Below are positions 11,701-17,693 of a stretch of DNA of 64,000 bases, piece after piece (the first letter of the stretch is position 1; each line of letters opens with the position of its first letter). Both the position numbers and the translations under genes were made by a program. Source of the DNA: a virus. The notes under the pieces are model-generated. The model did no database searches and was not told where the DNA came from. It saw nothing but the letters and a program-made list of their open reading frames with translations. The DNA is taken from positions 1-64,000 of IMG/VR virus record IMGVR_UViG_3300025154_000088; one strand, given 5' to 3'.

Positions 11701-11797
11701 CTATCCGGGCGCTACATACATCACCTTGAAATCGATCAAGGCAAACCTGAAACGGTCCTTCAGGCCGTCAAAAAAAGAACGCTCAAGGGGGGAATGA
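2789..11797 (+). CDS. Giant polyvalent ejection protein (3,002 aa, multi-domain)
   Basis: ATG 2789 overlaps the previous stop (ATGATGG) and follows AAGGGG. Visible modules: residues 70-325, Gly/Ala-rich hydrophobic, resembling membrane-active parts of ejection proteins; 330-420, Pro-rich linker; about 810-1165, a ParB-like (DdrB-type) segment with SGNGRTIAIRKAY; about 1270-1415, a RadC/JAB-like fold with HNHPGG at 1368; about 1629-1845, an ADP-ribosyltransferase-like segment starting PVFHGG and ending IYIPIDPKQIKI; HENFH at 1953, a zinc-metallopeptidase motif; 2050-2900, an unassigned domain typical of large polyvalent proteins; about 2738-2765, a hydrophobic helix. Such proteins are known from phages and plasmids as cargo delivered with the DNA that counters host defences. 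Here it holds the place of P22 gp16. Base composition changes inside the gene (AT-rich near 5755-5905 and 7680-8330), suggesting module swapping. Confidence 0.8.
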   Translation: MMDNEVSRWLKDPEFLSLPDNVKSEAIGNYFVENYADDEFFKAPVEIQREAANGFITEHFSSVKPVETKRTMLGTAGDVGVSLAKGIVGAGEAAVGLADIPSFGLVGNALEKVFGYDPKTTQDVLASLYSPSQQKANKAVEDAKGFFGKASAAIQNPSTIGMNVVESTPSMLGGAGIARGLLQKGMVAAPVVAGAIGEGLVGAGSSAEQTRQETGTLSPKQALSAVGSGTGTAAFALAGGRIAEKLGFADIDTMLAGGGFKEGAGNIIKRIVGGGISEGVFEELPQSMQEQVWLNAALDRPLMTDVPEAGAEGMLAGAVMGGGANIFSRKAEQPQKVPSPGTRTKPPKVEPRPEPEMGMDEMVNQGVMPEIPKSPEQTVAAPPPPSVTGPVSPADMEPPEEITSPTAPRPVFIPAQPKRKPTDQDLALGGIDQTLEKSALDTAERYEEAERQVAASKGEKSGLTPELTELVRRAEIQYRRATKQGKETGNWGPKNQLQKTLTQAKKGDPEATLELWARFGGGIEEPREVSRAREAIQKKTARQEAERGAMVALGYDTNDINRMSPEERTRVSALRIQKPAEEDPFRAVEDRWEGPKVPAEEVEKAMRPVIPPKAEPSIQAEGVGQSAQGKTESGKVETGGKPAKPALPPPQETKKAPTTPEEVVAAYFSAHEGPDAGSADMAAIRNYAKHQIGPLAKRLEKTPWLTHDGYATTDRKTGRTHNRSKDLKALVDLGYAQMAWDREGNAHYAKAGVNLPEWLTQSENDADLEKLPSKGEVKPVQKTEATGKKAISRGSTSKTYLPDDTEIETEYAVVGVDDLTTSHNDQFQKNAGYPEELQPRGRERKALQQQVERMANTLQPERLGEAPSASLGTSIAGEDLIVESGNGRTIAIRKAYDGRESGKKYRQWLVENAERFGLSRGAVEKIERPVLVRIRKTDMDRVKFAQKTATPDIAGMSPVELARMDAGNLSEDDMMVFAPSEEGNLNAQSNRRFISRFLENVGLNEASGYLTDEGNYNKKIIDRIQSAIFFKAYRDEAFVSWQSEEADPEMRNLLNALTVAAGEFARARALDPKMGGLDVTPYILDAVRIVRQSRREGRSVREILDQTLMFETRPEQVKDIARVLDENIRSGKQMGVFMKEMGRAIRGALTGEKQASLFGVDEYPTVRGIIERSAEKVRRKDDRERQADLFSENSEGGLRQGERGIPGRTENEGKRVSSDREERGEKEGVTNGTELREPQGEFASFKTGQQTFDFVFTPAEKRRAKEILPESDKPRVLHQAQRVRMATTGNIWWDGNVVRNAEDAASLIAPIRKSAQENIYTIVTDPNGTVVEIHRYGKGAKASGQFDELEVMGRVFNVDNASKVYFIHNHPGGNPTSSPEDRNAIRRLQEFAALRDIDVEGLIVGGSRWAPFVSSGNTAEPKAIRPSIRKSSLPIKERMLIKIRNFGKAKQVLNPEQAASVINEKYGNADGFLFISPTGYDLGFMVWPAGRQFRVAADWLIKTGESLNANRIIVNTKKALSDSGNGRRDFLEAFAKSYKNAIPFADIIDQGKSLMVMDRREYLEIAGGSFSNGVSDLKGNRTLYALAPNSPRGVKEGMSGKTGKGDRTTGETPKPEGGNPFKESIVRKPVFHGGDGPIAQFSKDGPSRGDLGMAYFTDDLKTAEKYAYLGGIPKTEYSESFLNDDGTVNIEAVLESYEEEGIKRKPFVTKVYLDIRNPVDLDFIRAQDIIDAVGGVDVFFKRSSNFGILDNLKDAAEEYASENGKDIDEVFTEFLDDWLAKDYRTTSGIEDDESLADAPHAHFAFAYGFLDDIIKHNKADGIAYRDAESNSNIYIPIDPKQIKITPNFSSPAGEAGQFSTSPQTFSGITPAEVQTLFQNIGQESGIHFDGTIWVKTRGGWGFTVNLVDHISATEAEFLGAYGRLNSEGRPIAGKYQDGKITISKVGDRWTLDHENFHLLSDFGVITEDELAAIDRQLQKNGIQNPGKEDRAKWVEDNLYNRSLARGFQRVMQKVRDFIDAFVGLFKATARGTLRGMESGKIYSRALPESTADEGMPLFSEKAERNFESSFPEHNLSALKDIAGIWKGRGKNWAPRKEDTTVVERLLSIPSHYFSKIPALGRMFEDGVGRSDDFYGMINQLEQVDGKSLLKGVLEKLKSDSKADYQKVKRYIVTSDREGKGFRVKNKEGKYIAFEDGKTAIGEFDTEQQAWNAARNAEREKLISQGFSDQAADAVVAARHITDNGFDILMASMRDIIRKAEENGTELPSVTIRDGSKTVKIDLKVALAKMNDIRGHYFPRIRKPGRFSIYARKDGVNPIYEKFDTRIGLESRANQLSGMGYKIEKDLSNAMPEDVFEMAGEIIATQAIINRALDQMDSEIKGGASQAQLEKLLPDLESTFAKMLAEGVADIIKARGVRAHMIERNDATGKDVWVGYEEDPVTALGLYVRGIAAGEAKKNLAIKLLRHFTGTDISWQEWKEAQKEEGVEKPEYADYVEMVKDRRVDPVQQKNAFKDGKVYMEDLLRNQEFGDRMIGAVRGLAALKYLAGRVAAPAVNLTSLVTSVLAVMHAKAGISFAKAPMLLARAMKQYLQFKRDPSKLNPETRTLFEEIEKRGWHTAQYNREALSVLQSKMGQGWGKFTDFAMVGFSVSEIINRVATIAGTYQGVKGKLGHDEALKLSKEVSDKAHGVYGKANYPFLARGGNPAAKIAQMFYVFRTFSHTYLATMTELGFKDKDYKGMAYMALAPAVIAGAGATVLTPILVQAAKALGIGGDDPEEEIYKWIEAQMGDESERFARLGIAGLMGLSLKGSLAIGITDIPTNLSELMGAPGSVMQDLYYGGKSIARGDIGKGLEKMAPLAVSNVLKAYRESTEGLTTGSNAPLFYGNEQVRADATEAFIRALSFNPARIATIREKQYKEFEVEERYQKLRNDIYARIKRFYLQPKEDQTKASWAEIMGEVTAYNDRVKTRGLYPGATYITLKSIKANLKRSFRPSKKERSRGE

Positions 11798-12198
11798 ACA
11801 TGGCTGGAACAATGGTTTTCGGGGCTCCTGTAGAAAATAACGATTCTTACACTCGGTCAAGGTCCATCGAAATTACGGCAGCCTGTACGGGTGATGCTTC
11901 GGATGGGACGGTTCCCACCACGGCGATCCCGCTGGATCTTCGGGGGATGTTTCTTTATTCCCTGGAAACCGTGCCGGGGTCTGGTGATGCTGCCCCTTCA
12001 GCGGTTTATGACGTGACGGTTGTAAACTCCAGATCGACCGATCTTTTACAGGGGACAGGAGAAGACAGGAGCGTCACCGTGAAAGAAATCGCCTACCCGT
12101 CTTCGGCTCCTGCTTCAATTATGGGGGCGTGCTCCTTGACCTGCGGATCTTTGGGGGCATCGAATACCGCAACCCTTACGCTTAATTTCAGGAGGTAG
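11794..12198 (+). CDS. Small virion protein, probably beta-rich
   Basis: A protein of 134 residues, rich in Thr, Ser, Val and Ala with few charges, as in a beta-sandwich virion protein. It overlaps the giant gene's stop by four bases (ATGA). A second ATG at 11800 follows a better ribosome site (AGGGGG), so the true product may be two residues shorter. Directly downstream is the tailspike gene, so a tail or spike-associated role is likely. I do not recognise the family. Confidence 0.65.
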   Translation: MNMAGTMVFGAPVENNDSYTRSRSIEITAACTGDASDGTVPTTAIPLDLRGMFLYSLETVPGSGDAAPSAVYDVTVVNSRSTDLLQGTGEDRSVTVKEIAYPSSAPASIMGACSLTCGSLGASNTATLTLNFRR

Positions 12199-12200
12199 CC

Positions 12201-14084
12201 ATGTTCCCATCTTTCTTCTCAATGTGGAAAAGGTTAGCCAGTGGAGTTCTCACCCCCGTCAACTCCAGTGATTCCGTTAATATCCCAGGTTCCGTAACCA
12301 TTGGGGATACGGCCTTTGCCCTGACGTATGCACAGCTCAAGGCAAACGACACAGCCGGGAAATCTTCAGCCCTTGCGGCGGACATCACGCTCACCGAGCA
12401 CTTTACCCCTACAATGCCCATAGACACAAACGGGCATTCGATCACGCTCGGGGCGTACAATCTTATTTTCACTTCTTGCCAGCCGAAAAAATTGACAGAT
12501 GGATGTTTTGTGCAATCAGGAAGTGGGGCTGTGTCTGGGCTGAAAAACTCATCTCCTGATTATTTTGGAGTTACAAATGTAAACGATAATCAGGCATTTG
12601 TAAATGCTATTGCTGCTGGGAATGGCCATATTACATTGACGGCAAGAGAATACACTTTGACGGCCAGCTTGGATTCAGTAACCAATTCAAATATTTATAT
12701 TTCTGGGTCGTTAAGTGCTTTCAAATTCCGAGATGATACTACAACCCAGATGGCTGTAATTAATTTAGACGACACGGCCATCGTTGGTGCATATGCATCA
12801 GGCACCGACACGGTTACATATTCATCCCAACTCAAACAATTAAACAATGTTGTTCTTAAAGCACAAAATAGCGCCAAATATGCAGCTATAGGAAACTTTT
12901 TTTATGCAAAGATACACGATATCCATATTGATGGTTTTACAGATCATGGCATTTGGTCAGTCGGAAGTGTAATATCATCTTTTGAGAATATTTCAGGGTA
13001 TAATGTTGGTGTTGGAAAATCGACTACAGGAGCGCTAAATGCAGATACGTTCATAGATGGGTGTCTATTATTATTGGAGGCGAGCACAACACAAAGTGAC
13101 GGGACACCACACCCATCCGGAGAAGTAGGTAATCATGCATACTGTAGGGTGTTTGCATCTACTAATTTTTCAAGCACACTTCAGATCTCAAACATATTCT
13201 CTGAATTTGCTGCGACGACAACCACATCGTTTAAAACCCTTATTGCGTTTAACGTAAGATCATCTACTCTGACCAATGTGAATGGATATAGTGGGGCATG
13301 GTTTGGATATTGTTCAATTAATCTTGTGTCTCCGCACTTTGAGGTCTATTCTACTGGTGGAGCAGTAGCAGCCGATGGAACCCCGCTATCCTTAGTGTCG
13401 TTTAACTCGTCGATAAAAGAGAGTAACCCGGTATATACAGAAGATGTCAGATATTTGAGAACCACTGCATTTGGAGTTAATACTGACTATTGGGGATATA
13501 GTGCGGCAATAGATAATAAGCATGTTTTTAGCCATGCCCATATTGCCGAAATGACCCTTGGCGATTATAAACCGGACAGTGAATCATATGCAATAACAAG
13601 AGTCCCTGGATTGGGATCAATAAACAATCCGAGAATTGCTTATGATGCAACCACTGGATCAGTTTTGGCAAGCAAGGGAACTACATACACACCCATACTC
13701 GGAATTCCATTGTATGTAAGCGATACTGTAGCGAGTGGGGGATACGAAGATGTCGATTCCTCAATTATTGCGCCATCATCAACTCTTGGCGACACAGTCG
13801 GTAATATGATTTATGATTTAGATGTTCAGATAGTGGATTTAAATTTTGGGAGAGTTTATTACCACGGATCCTGGAAGGCCGTACGGCAGAATGAGGCCGG
13901 GAATTATTCAATCAGGTTCTACGAACTGGGGCATATTGATAATAATGCCCCTGGTGGTGGTTTTACTGTTGCTGAAAACGGAGCTGGACCATATACGTTA
14001 CGCGTATCAAATGGGACAGCGTTTGGCTATACCTATATCGTGTATGGTAGATGTATAGGAGTTACCGGGTCGGCTACTCCGTGA
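12201..14084 (+). CDS. Tailspike / receptor-binding protein
   Basis: A protein of 627 residues behind AGGAGG. The N-terminal 90 residues are GC-rich in codon use like the neighbours and likely dock the protein on the virion. From about residue 95 the gene turns AT-rich, and the protein becomes rich in Ser, Thr, Asn, Gly and aromatics with repeated short strands (for example VINLDDTAIVGAY, IHDIHIDGFTDHG). This is the look of a right-handed beta-helix spike. The last 80 residues return to GC-rich coding and may be a cap or trimerisation domain. In P22-like phages such spikes bind or cut surface polysaccharide. No catalytic residues can be assigned without a structural match. Confidence 0.75.
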   Translation: MFPSFFSMWKRLASGVLTPVNSSDSVNIPGSVTIGDTAFALTYAQLKANDTAGKSSALAADITLTEHFTPTMPIDTNGHSITLGAYNLIFTSCQPKKLTDGCFVQSGSGAVSGLKNSSPDYFGVTNVNDNQAFVNAIAAGNGHITLTAREYTLTASLDSVTNSNIYISGSLSAFKFRDDTTTQMAVINLDDTAIVGAYASGTDTVTYSSQLKQLNNVVLKAQNSAKYAAIGNFFYAKIHDIHIDGFTDHGIWSVGSVISSFENISGYNVGVGKSTTGALNADTFIDGCLLLLEASTTQSDGTPHPSGEVGNHAYCRVFASTNFSSTLQISNIFSEFAATTTTSFKTLIAFNVRSSTLTNVNGYSGAWFGYCSINLVSPHFEVYSTGGAVAADGTPLSLVSFNSSIKESNPVYTEDVRYLRTTAFGVNTDYWGYSAAIDNKHVFSHAHIAEMTLGDYKPDSESYAITRVPGLGSINNPRIAYDATTGSVLASKGTTYTPILGIPLYVSDTVASGGYEDVDSSIIAPSSTLGDTVGNMIYDLDVQIVDLNFGRVYYHGSWKAVRQNEAGNYSIRFYELGHIDNNAPGGGFTVAENGAGPYTLRVSNGTAFGYTYIVYGRCIGVTGSATP

Positions 14085-14091
14085 CCAAGGC

Positions 14092-14147
14092 CCGTAATGA
14101 TGTATTTACAGACGCAAGGCCTGTAATGCTTTTTTACAGAACCTAAA
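14092..14147 (+). repeat. Imperfect direct repeat after the tailspike gene
   Basis: Two copies of about 26 bases (AAGGCCYGTAATG then a T-rich tract then TTACAGA) lie back to back just past the tailspike stop. A dyad GGGCCGT / ACGGCCC with a 15-base loop follows at about 14153-14183, without a T-run. The 166-base gap to the next gene holds nothing else I can name. Confidence 0.45.
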
Positions 14148-14250
14148 AGTTCGGGCCGTCCCGCTGCAACGGAAACGGCCCTGCCCAGGGGATCATGGAC
14201 TTGAGTATCATACCAACCTCTAACAGGAAATATGTGATGGGGATCACAAA

Positions 14251-14637
14251 ATGAATCAGCCTGTTCCGATAGACGAAATAATCTTTGCTCTTCTCAGAAG
14301 TTGGCCGGTGATCCTCTTTATCGGCGGTGTCATCTTCAATGCTGGGGCAACTGTTTACATGGTCCGCGACCATAAAAAACAGATCGCAGCCCTGCACATC
14401 AGAGATGAACTGATCGAGACTGATATGCGGAACAGGCTCTACGATCAAAGGAGTCAACCCATCTATATGCCGGTTGACGTTTGTACCGGATGTAGAGCCA
14501 AATGCGAATCCGACAGGGATAAGGAGTACGACTATCTAACTGGACAGTTGAGTGCCCACGGCTTAAAGCTGGATCGCGTTTTGGAAGCCATGAGTGCCTT
14601 CACCCAGTTCATGAGGCAGTCCGGACAGTCCGTATGA
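14251..14637 (+). CDS. Membrane protein of the lysis region (holin-like)
   Basis: A protein of 128 residues with one clear membrane helix (about residues 17-37, after FALLRSW). A polar tail has a Cys cluster (DVCTGCRAKC) and a helical end. It opens the lysis cassette, directly before a muramidase-like gene and a holin-like gene. One membrane segment and a long soluble tail could suit a spanin-like or class III holin role; the sequence alone does not decide. Its stop overlaps the next start by four bases (ATGA). Confidence 0.55.
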   Translation: MNQPVPIDEIIFALLRSWPVILFIGGVIFNAGATVYMVRDHKKQIAALHIRDELIETDMRNRLYDQRSQPIYMPVDVCTGCRAKCESDRDKEYDYLTGQLSAHGLKLDRVLEAMSAFTQFMRQSGQSV

Positions 14638-14789
14638 GGTCGTGGTGGAAAGCCTGCTGCGTTCCTGTCCGCTCCCTGTTGCTTTCCGGTTCCATCGGTC
14701 GTCTGACGGTGGAGCAGCTTGGGGAATTAATCGACGGTCTTGAATTCCTGAAACGGTTGAAGGTTTTGGAGAAATGCCGTGAATCGTGA
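14634..14789 (+). CDS. 51-residue protein overlapping both lysis neighbours
   Basis: Starts at ATG 14634 inside the preceding stop (ATGA) and ends at 14789, eleven bases into the next gene. The N-terminus is short, basic and hydrophobic (MRSWWKACCVPVRSLLLSGS), followed by an amphipathic helix (LTVEQLGELIDGLEFLKRL). The interlocked overlaps argue for real translation. I do not recognise it; an Rz1-like role is possible but there is no clear lipobox. Confidence 0.5.
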   Translation: MRSWWKACCVPVRSLLLSGSIGRLTVEQLGELIDGLEFLKRLKVLEKCRES

Positions 14790-15234
14790 CGATCTTCGTT
14801 TGTTTATCAGGTCTGTCCTTCGCATGGCCGGGCTCTGGTCTGAAGAGGCAGAAGAACTTTTGATGGGAACCTTCGCCCAGGAATCGGCCCTTGGGAAATA
14901 CCGCCGGCAGATCGGAGGTGGGCCGGGCCGGGGTATCCTCCAGATGGAGCCGGCGACGGAGCGCGATGTTTGGGAAAACTACCTGGACTACCGGAAAAAT
15001 CTCTCGGAAAAGATTCGCCTGATCTCGGGGGTATCGAGGCCGGACTCCGAAGCCCTGGAAAATAATCTTGCCTATCAGGTGTTGATGGCCCGGATTCAAT
15101 ATCTTCGGGCTCCTGAAAAACTTCCGAAGGATCTTGACGGCATGGCGGCACTCTGGAAGAAACGATACAATACCGCCATGGGCAAGGGCACAGAGGAAGA
15201 GTTCATCGAGAATTACCGGGAAATGGTTGCGTAA
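14779..15234 (+). CDS. Endolysin / lytic-transglycosylase-like muramidase
   Basis: A protein of 151 residues. GTG 14779 is chosen because GGAG lies 8 bases upstream. TFAQESALGKY followed by GRGILQMEP is the pattern of lysozyme-like transglycosylases: catalytic Glu in the AQES position, then the G-x-LQ-P strand. No signal peptide is visible, so export would depend on the holin. Placement between two membrane proteins of the lysis cassette supports a cell-wall-degrading role at lysis. Confidence 0.7.
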   Translation: MNRDDLRLFIRSVLRMAGLWSEEAEELLMGTFAQESALGKYRRQIGGGPGRGILQMEPATERDVWENYLDYRKNLSEKIRLISGVSRPDSEALENNLAYQVLMARIQYLRAPEKLPKDLDGMAALWKKRYNTAMGKGTEEEFIENYREMVA

Positions 15235-15246
15235 GGAGGTGCGGCC

Positions 15247-15753
15247 GTGGGTATCATGTCTTCAATTGGTCAGTTTTTCGGTGGGGCGGCCTCTGGTGCA
15301 GCTGCTCCGATTGCAGGGGTTATCGAGCTCGGGAAAGGCCTTGCGGATAAGCTATGGATGGGCAAGGCGGAAGGTGCAAAACTCGACCTTGACCGGGCTG
15401 GAATGCAAAGCGCCTTGACCCTTGGTATTCTTGAACTGAAGCAGGCCGGCCAGATATCAGAATACGCAGATGAGGCCGACCGCCGGAAAGACATCCGGGA
15501 AAGCGGCTGGCTGTCCCGGCAGGTCCGCCCTGTCATCGCCCTGACTTTCCATGGCGCTTTTTGGGCTGCATATTTCTTTGACCCTGGATTCAAAGAGAAA
15601 ATGGGGACCGTGATTGCGGAGCTCATGGGTTCGAAGATCACCGTAGGCGCTATGTATGTCCTGATCGTCTGTTTCTATTTTCTGACCAAGGGCGTCAAGG
15701 ATTATTACATGAGCAAAAATCCATCGGCAGGGGTCATTGACTGTCAGAAGTGA
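15247..15753 (+). CDS. Holin, GTA/3TM-holin-like
   Basis: A protein of 168 residues. GTG 15247 follows AAGGAGG. A Gly/Ala-rich N-terminal amphipathic stretch is followed by a polar helical middle. Then come RQVRPVIALTFHGAFWAAYF and a second hydrophobic helix, ITVGAMYVLIVCFYFLT. This arrangement (RP motif before the membrane part, polar N-terminal half) matches the three-TM holin family seen in gene-transfer agents and phages. It closes the rightward lysis cassette; the next genes are on the other strand. Confidence 0.65.
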   Translation: MGIMSSIGQFFGGAASGAAAPIAGVIELGKGLADKLWMGKAEGAKLDLDRAGMQSALTLGILELKQAGQISEYADEADRRKDIRESGWLSRQVRPVIALTFHGAFWAAYFFDPGFKEKMGTVIAELMGSKITVGAMYVLIVCFYFLTKGVKDYYMSKNPSAGVIDCQK

Positions 15754-15771
15754 TCCGGTGCCGATGTGAGG

Positions 15772-15954
15772 CTACCGGGTTGAAGCCGCCTCCGAATCGT
15801 CTCCGGTAGAATAATCGTATATCACGACTCCAGCACATGCGGGAACATCATGAATCGGAATCCCAAGCCCAAACGGGTCCATGATTTGGGCTCCGCAGTG
15901 GGGGCACTTCCCAGAAATCTCCAGGTCGGTCTGGTCGTATGTCGTTTCAGGCAT
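15772..15954 (-). CDS. Small zinc-ribbon-like protein
   Basis: A protein of 60 residues with ribosome site AAAAGGAGGT. A CPHCG pair near residue 17 and a lone Cys near residue 40 suggest partial metal binding. It is the last gene of the small minus-strand cluster and meets the lysis cassette tail to tail. Function unknown. Confidence 0.6.
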   Translation of the reverse strand: MPETTYDQTDLEISGKCPHCGAQIMDPFGLGIPIHDVPACAGVVIYDYSTGDDSEAASTR

Positions 15955-16141
15955 CGCCTACCTCCTTTTCAACCATCATAAACTTCCGTTCGAACTCCTC
16001 ACGCTCCCTGACGAAGATGGTGTGCTCATCGTCACATGGGCAGTAGATAGCAACACGAAGACCGTCTCTCTCGTTCGTGCAGTCCGCGCCGGCGGCAAGC
16101 CAGCGGTACAGCTTTCCGGTTTTTATTTGGCGGTAGAGCAT
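15947..16141 (-). CDS. Hypothetical small phage protein
   Basis: A protein of 64 residues. The start at 16141 is chosen for AAAGGAGC just upstream. The sequence begins MLYRQIKTGKLYRW and contains YCPCDDEHTIFVREREEFE, a compact alpha/beta-looking protein with an acidic-basic helix. It overlaps genes on both sides by a few bases. Function unknown. Confidence 0.55.
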   Translation of the reverse strand: MLYRQIKTGKLYRWLAAGADCTNERDGLRVAIYCPCDDEHTIFVREREEFERKFMMVEKEVGDA

Positions 16142-16380
16142 GGGGGCTCCTTTCGCTTTAGCGCCTTGAACGCTTCGGCTGCCTCTGATGCTGCATTCTG
16201 TATCCATTCCACTGGGGTTTTCCCTGTGTGGTATGGGTATGTGTCGGCATCATCATACCAATCGCCTGTATGGTGAAACGCCTTTCCGGCACATGCCACG
16301 GCGGACAGGATTTTATCGACTTCTGGTACTCCGGTTGGCCTAAAGCTGTAATAGTATGCGTCCATTCTCAATTCATCCAT
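16123..16380 (-). CDS. Hypothetical phage protein
   Basis: A protein of 85 residues with ribosome site GAAAGGAG. It holds no motif I can name; the C-terminal half (AASEAAEAFKALKRKEPP) is helical. It is part of the minus-strand cluster next to attP. Confidence 0.5.
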   Translation of the reverse strand: MDELRMDAYYYSFRPTGVPEVDKILSAVACAGKAFHHTGDWYDDADTYPYHTGKTPVEWIQNAASEAAEAFKALKRKEPPCSTAK

Positions 16381-16384
16381 CGGC

Positions 16385-16585
16385 CTACTCCTTTCGCGCT
16401 GGGGGTTGCTCCATCAAGGTGTCGTTTTCTACAGCATAACAAAACGACTCGTATGCCTTGCTGAGAAGTCTGTCGTGTTTTCCCTGAAGTTCCTTCCCAG
16501 TTTGGCATTCGCAAAACTGCTGCACCCTTATCCGTCTCCCTGTGAAATAGGTGCCGAGATCTTTACATTGCTTGCAGGTTGCCAT
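16385..16585 (-). CDS. Small Cys-rich zinc-binding protein
   Basis: A protein of 66 residues; the start at 16585 is fixed by GAAAGGAG. MATCKQCKDLG and FCECQTGKE give two Cys pairs, a likely small zinc ribbon, followed by a helix. Unknown function; part of the cluster next to attP. Confidence 0.6.
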   Translation of the reverse strand: MATCKQCKDLGTYFTGRRIRVQQFCECQTGKELQGKHDRLLSKAYESFCYAVENDTLMEQPPARKE

Positions 16586-16601
16586 GGTGCTCCGTCTCCT
16601 T

Positions 16602-16925
16602 TCATCCCTTCTTGGATTCAGCCAGCATTCGGTCAATCTCAGCAGCGATCAATGCACCAGCCCTCACCAGATCCGAAAGCGGGTTTTTGGGTTTCCAGTA
16701 TTTATCCTCAAAAGGCCAACGGAAGCCGTGTTGGGACAGCTCGGCATATTTCTTCCCAAGTTCACCAAAGGAATTCGTTCCAAGCCACGCTGACGCATTG
16801 CAGGCGTAACATGCCCCTGCCAATGCGATATCCCCAGGCTTATGTGTGAGATCGTGCTTTGTGTCATACCCTTCGACTTCGATTTGCCGTCTTCTCTCTG
16901 CGGCTATCATGTCTATGCTGTTCAT
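16602..16925 (-). CDS. Phage protein of the 'ERRRQIEVEGYDTKHD' type
   Basis: A protein of 107 residues with ribosome site GAAAGGAG. The opening AAERRRQIEVEGYDTKHD, followed by ALAGACYACNAS and a conserved Trp-rich middle, is a pattern I know from many phage genomes as a protein of unknown function. The C-terminus (LVRAGALIAAEIDRML) is helical. The family is common in early or accessory phage regions; no activity is claimed. Confidence 0.65.
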   Translation of the reverse strand: MNSIDMIAAERRRQIEVEGYDTKHDLTHKPGDIALAGACYACNASAWLGTNSFGELGKKYAELSQHGFRWPFEDKYWKPKNPLSDLVRAGALIAAEIDRMLAESKKG

Positions 16926-16988
16926 GTTATGCTCCTTTCATCCCTTCGCGTTTGTGGCCCTGCCTTTCCGCCACAGGGCCTTGGGGTG

Positions 16989-17315
16989 TCACAGCTCGCC
17001 GGTTGCCTTGTTGATCAAGTCTTGGAGTTGCGCCCTTGCTTCTTCCAGGTTTTCAACCATGATCCATTCCGATTCGCCCTGCTCCCAAATATGCCGAGAC
17101 ATCCCGCATTCACAGACTTCAACGGCTCCTCCATCGGGCCATGTGAGAACGCTCGTTTTGGTGTGAGTATGGGTGCGGTTTTCTAAAAATGCTATCCCAG
17201 CTTCAACGGTTTCCTTCAAGACTTCAGGTTCGCACGCATCGCAAAGCAGATGAAGGCTTTTGTCTTGAGTTCTGATAACGATGGTTCCGCATCTTGGGCA
17301 GACAGTTATCGGCAT
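16989..17315 (-). CDS. Zinc-ribbon protein
   Basis: A protein of 108 residues; the start at 17315 lies behind AGAGGAGG. CPRCGTIVI and LLCDACEPE form one four-Cys ribbon near the N-terminus, and CECGMSRHIW may form a second site. The C-terminus is a helix. Function unknown. Confidence 0.6.
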   Translation of the reverse strand: MPITVCPRCGTIVIRTQDKSLHLLCDACEPEVLKETVEAGIAFLENRTHTHTKTSVLTWPDGGAVEVCECGMSRHIWEQGESEWIMVENLEEARAQLQDLINKATGEL

Positions 17316-17344
17316 CGCTCCTCCTCTCCGGTTGCAGGTTGCCA

Positions 17345-17506
17345 TCACACCGGATGAACCGGATGATTGACAAAAAGAAGGTAGATCTGCACATCCCTCC
17401 GGTACAGCCCAAACCATTCACCCATGACGGCGTTTGAATAGTCGCTCCCATCATACCCGGATAGCCACGGTCCAGTCTCTGCTCCCATTACATGAAGATG
17501 AAACAT
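17345..17506 (-). CDS. Hypothetical 53-residue protein
   Basis: Starts at ATG 17506 behind a near-perfect ribosome site (AAGGAGGT, 4 bases) and ends at TGA 17345. It is aromatic-rich (WLSGYDGSDYSNAVMGEWF) and ends in a short hydrophobic strand. It fills the space between its two neighbours in the same direction, which supports it. No family recognised. Confidence 0.55.
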   Translation of the reverse strand: MFHLHVMGAETGPWLSGYDGSDYSNAVMGEWFGLYRRDVQIYLLFVNHPVHPV

Positions 17507-17517
17507 GGTTTACCTCC

Positions 17518-17670
17518 TTATTTCTTTTTGTTCCGGTCTTCCAGCCAACAGGCCAGGACCCATTCAATCAGCCCGGTCCTGGTCCTGCCTTCTTTTTTTG
17601 CGGCTTCGGCCAGGGCATCCATCAGGGTCACGGACAGCCGCATGGAGAACATTTTTTTCAGAAGCGACAT
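17518..17670 (-). CDS. Ribbon-helix-helix DNA-binding protein
   Basis: A protein of 50 residues with ribosome site AAGGAGG. A short beta strand (MFSMRLSVTLM) is followed by two helices (DALAEAAKKEGRTRTGLIEW), the Arc/MetJ ribbon-helix-helix layout. As the first gene behind the promoter at 17694-17720 it may repress its own cluster. This is inferred from the fold pattern. Confidence 0.6.
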   Translation of the reverse strand: MSLLKKMFSMRLSVTLMDALAEAAKKEGRTRTGLIEWVLACWLEDRNKKK

Positions 17671-17693
17671 GGCCCCTCCTTCCATGCCCATAG

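Noticed and set aside
15754-15777. Terminator between the holin and the minus-strand cluster (CCGGT / ACCGG)
   Set aside because: Five-base stem with a long loop and no T-run on either strand.
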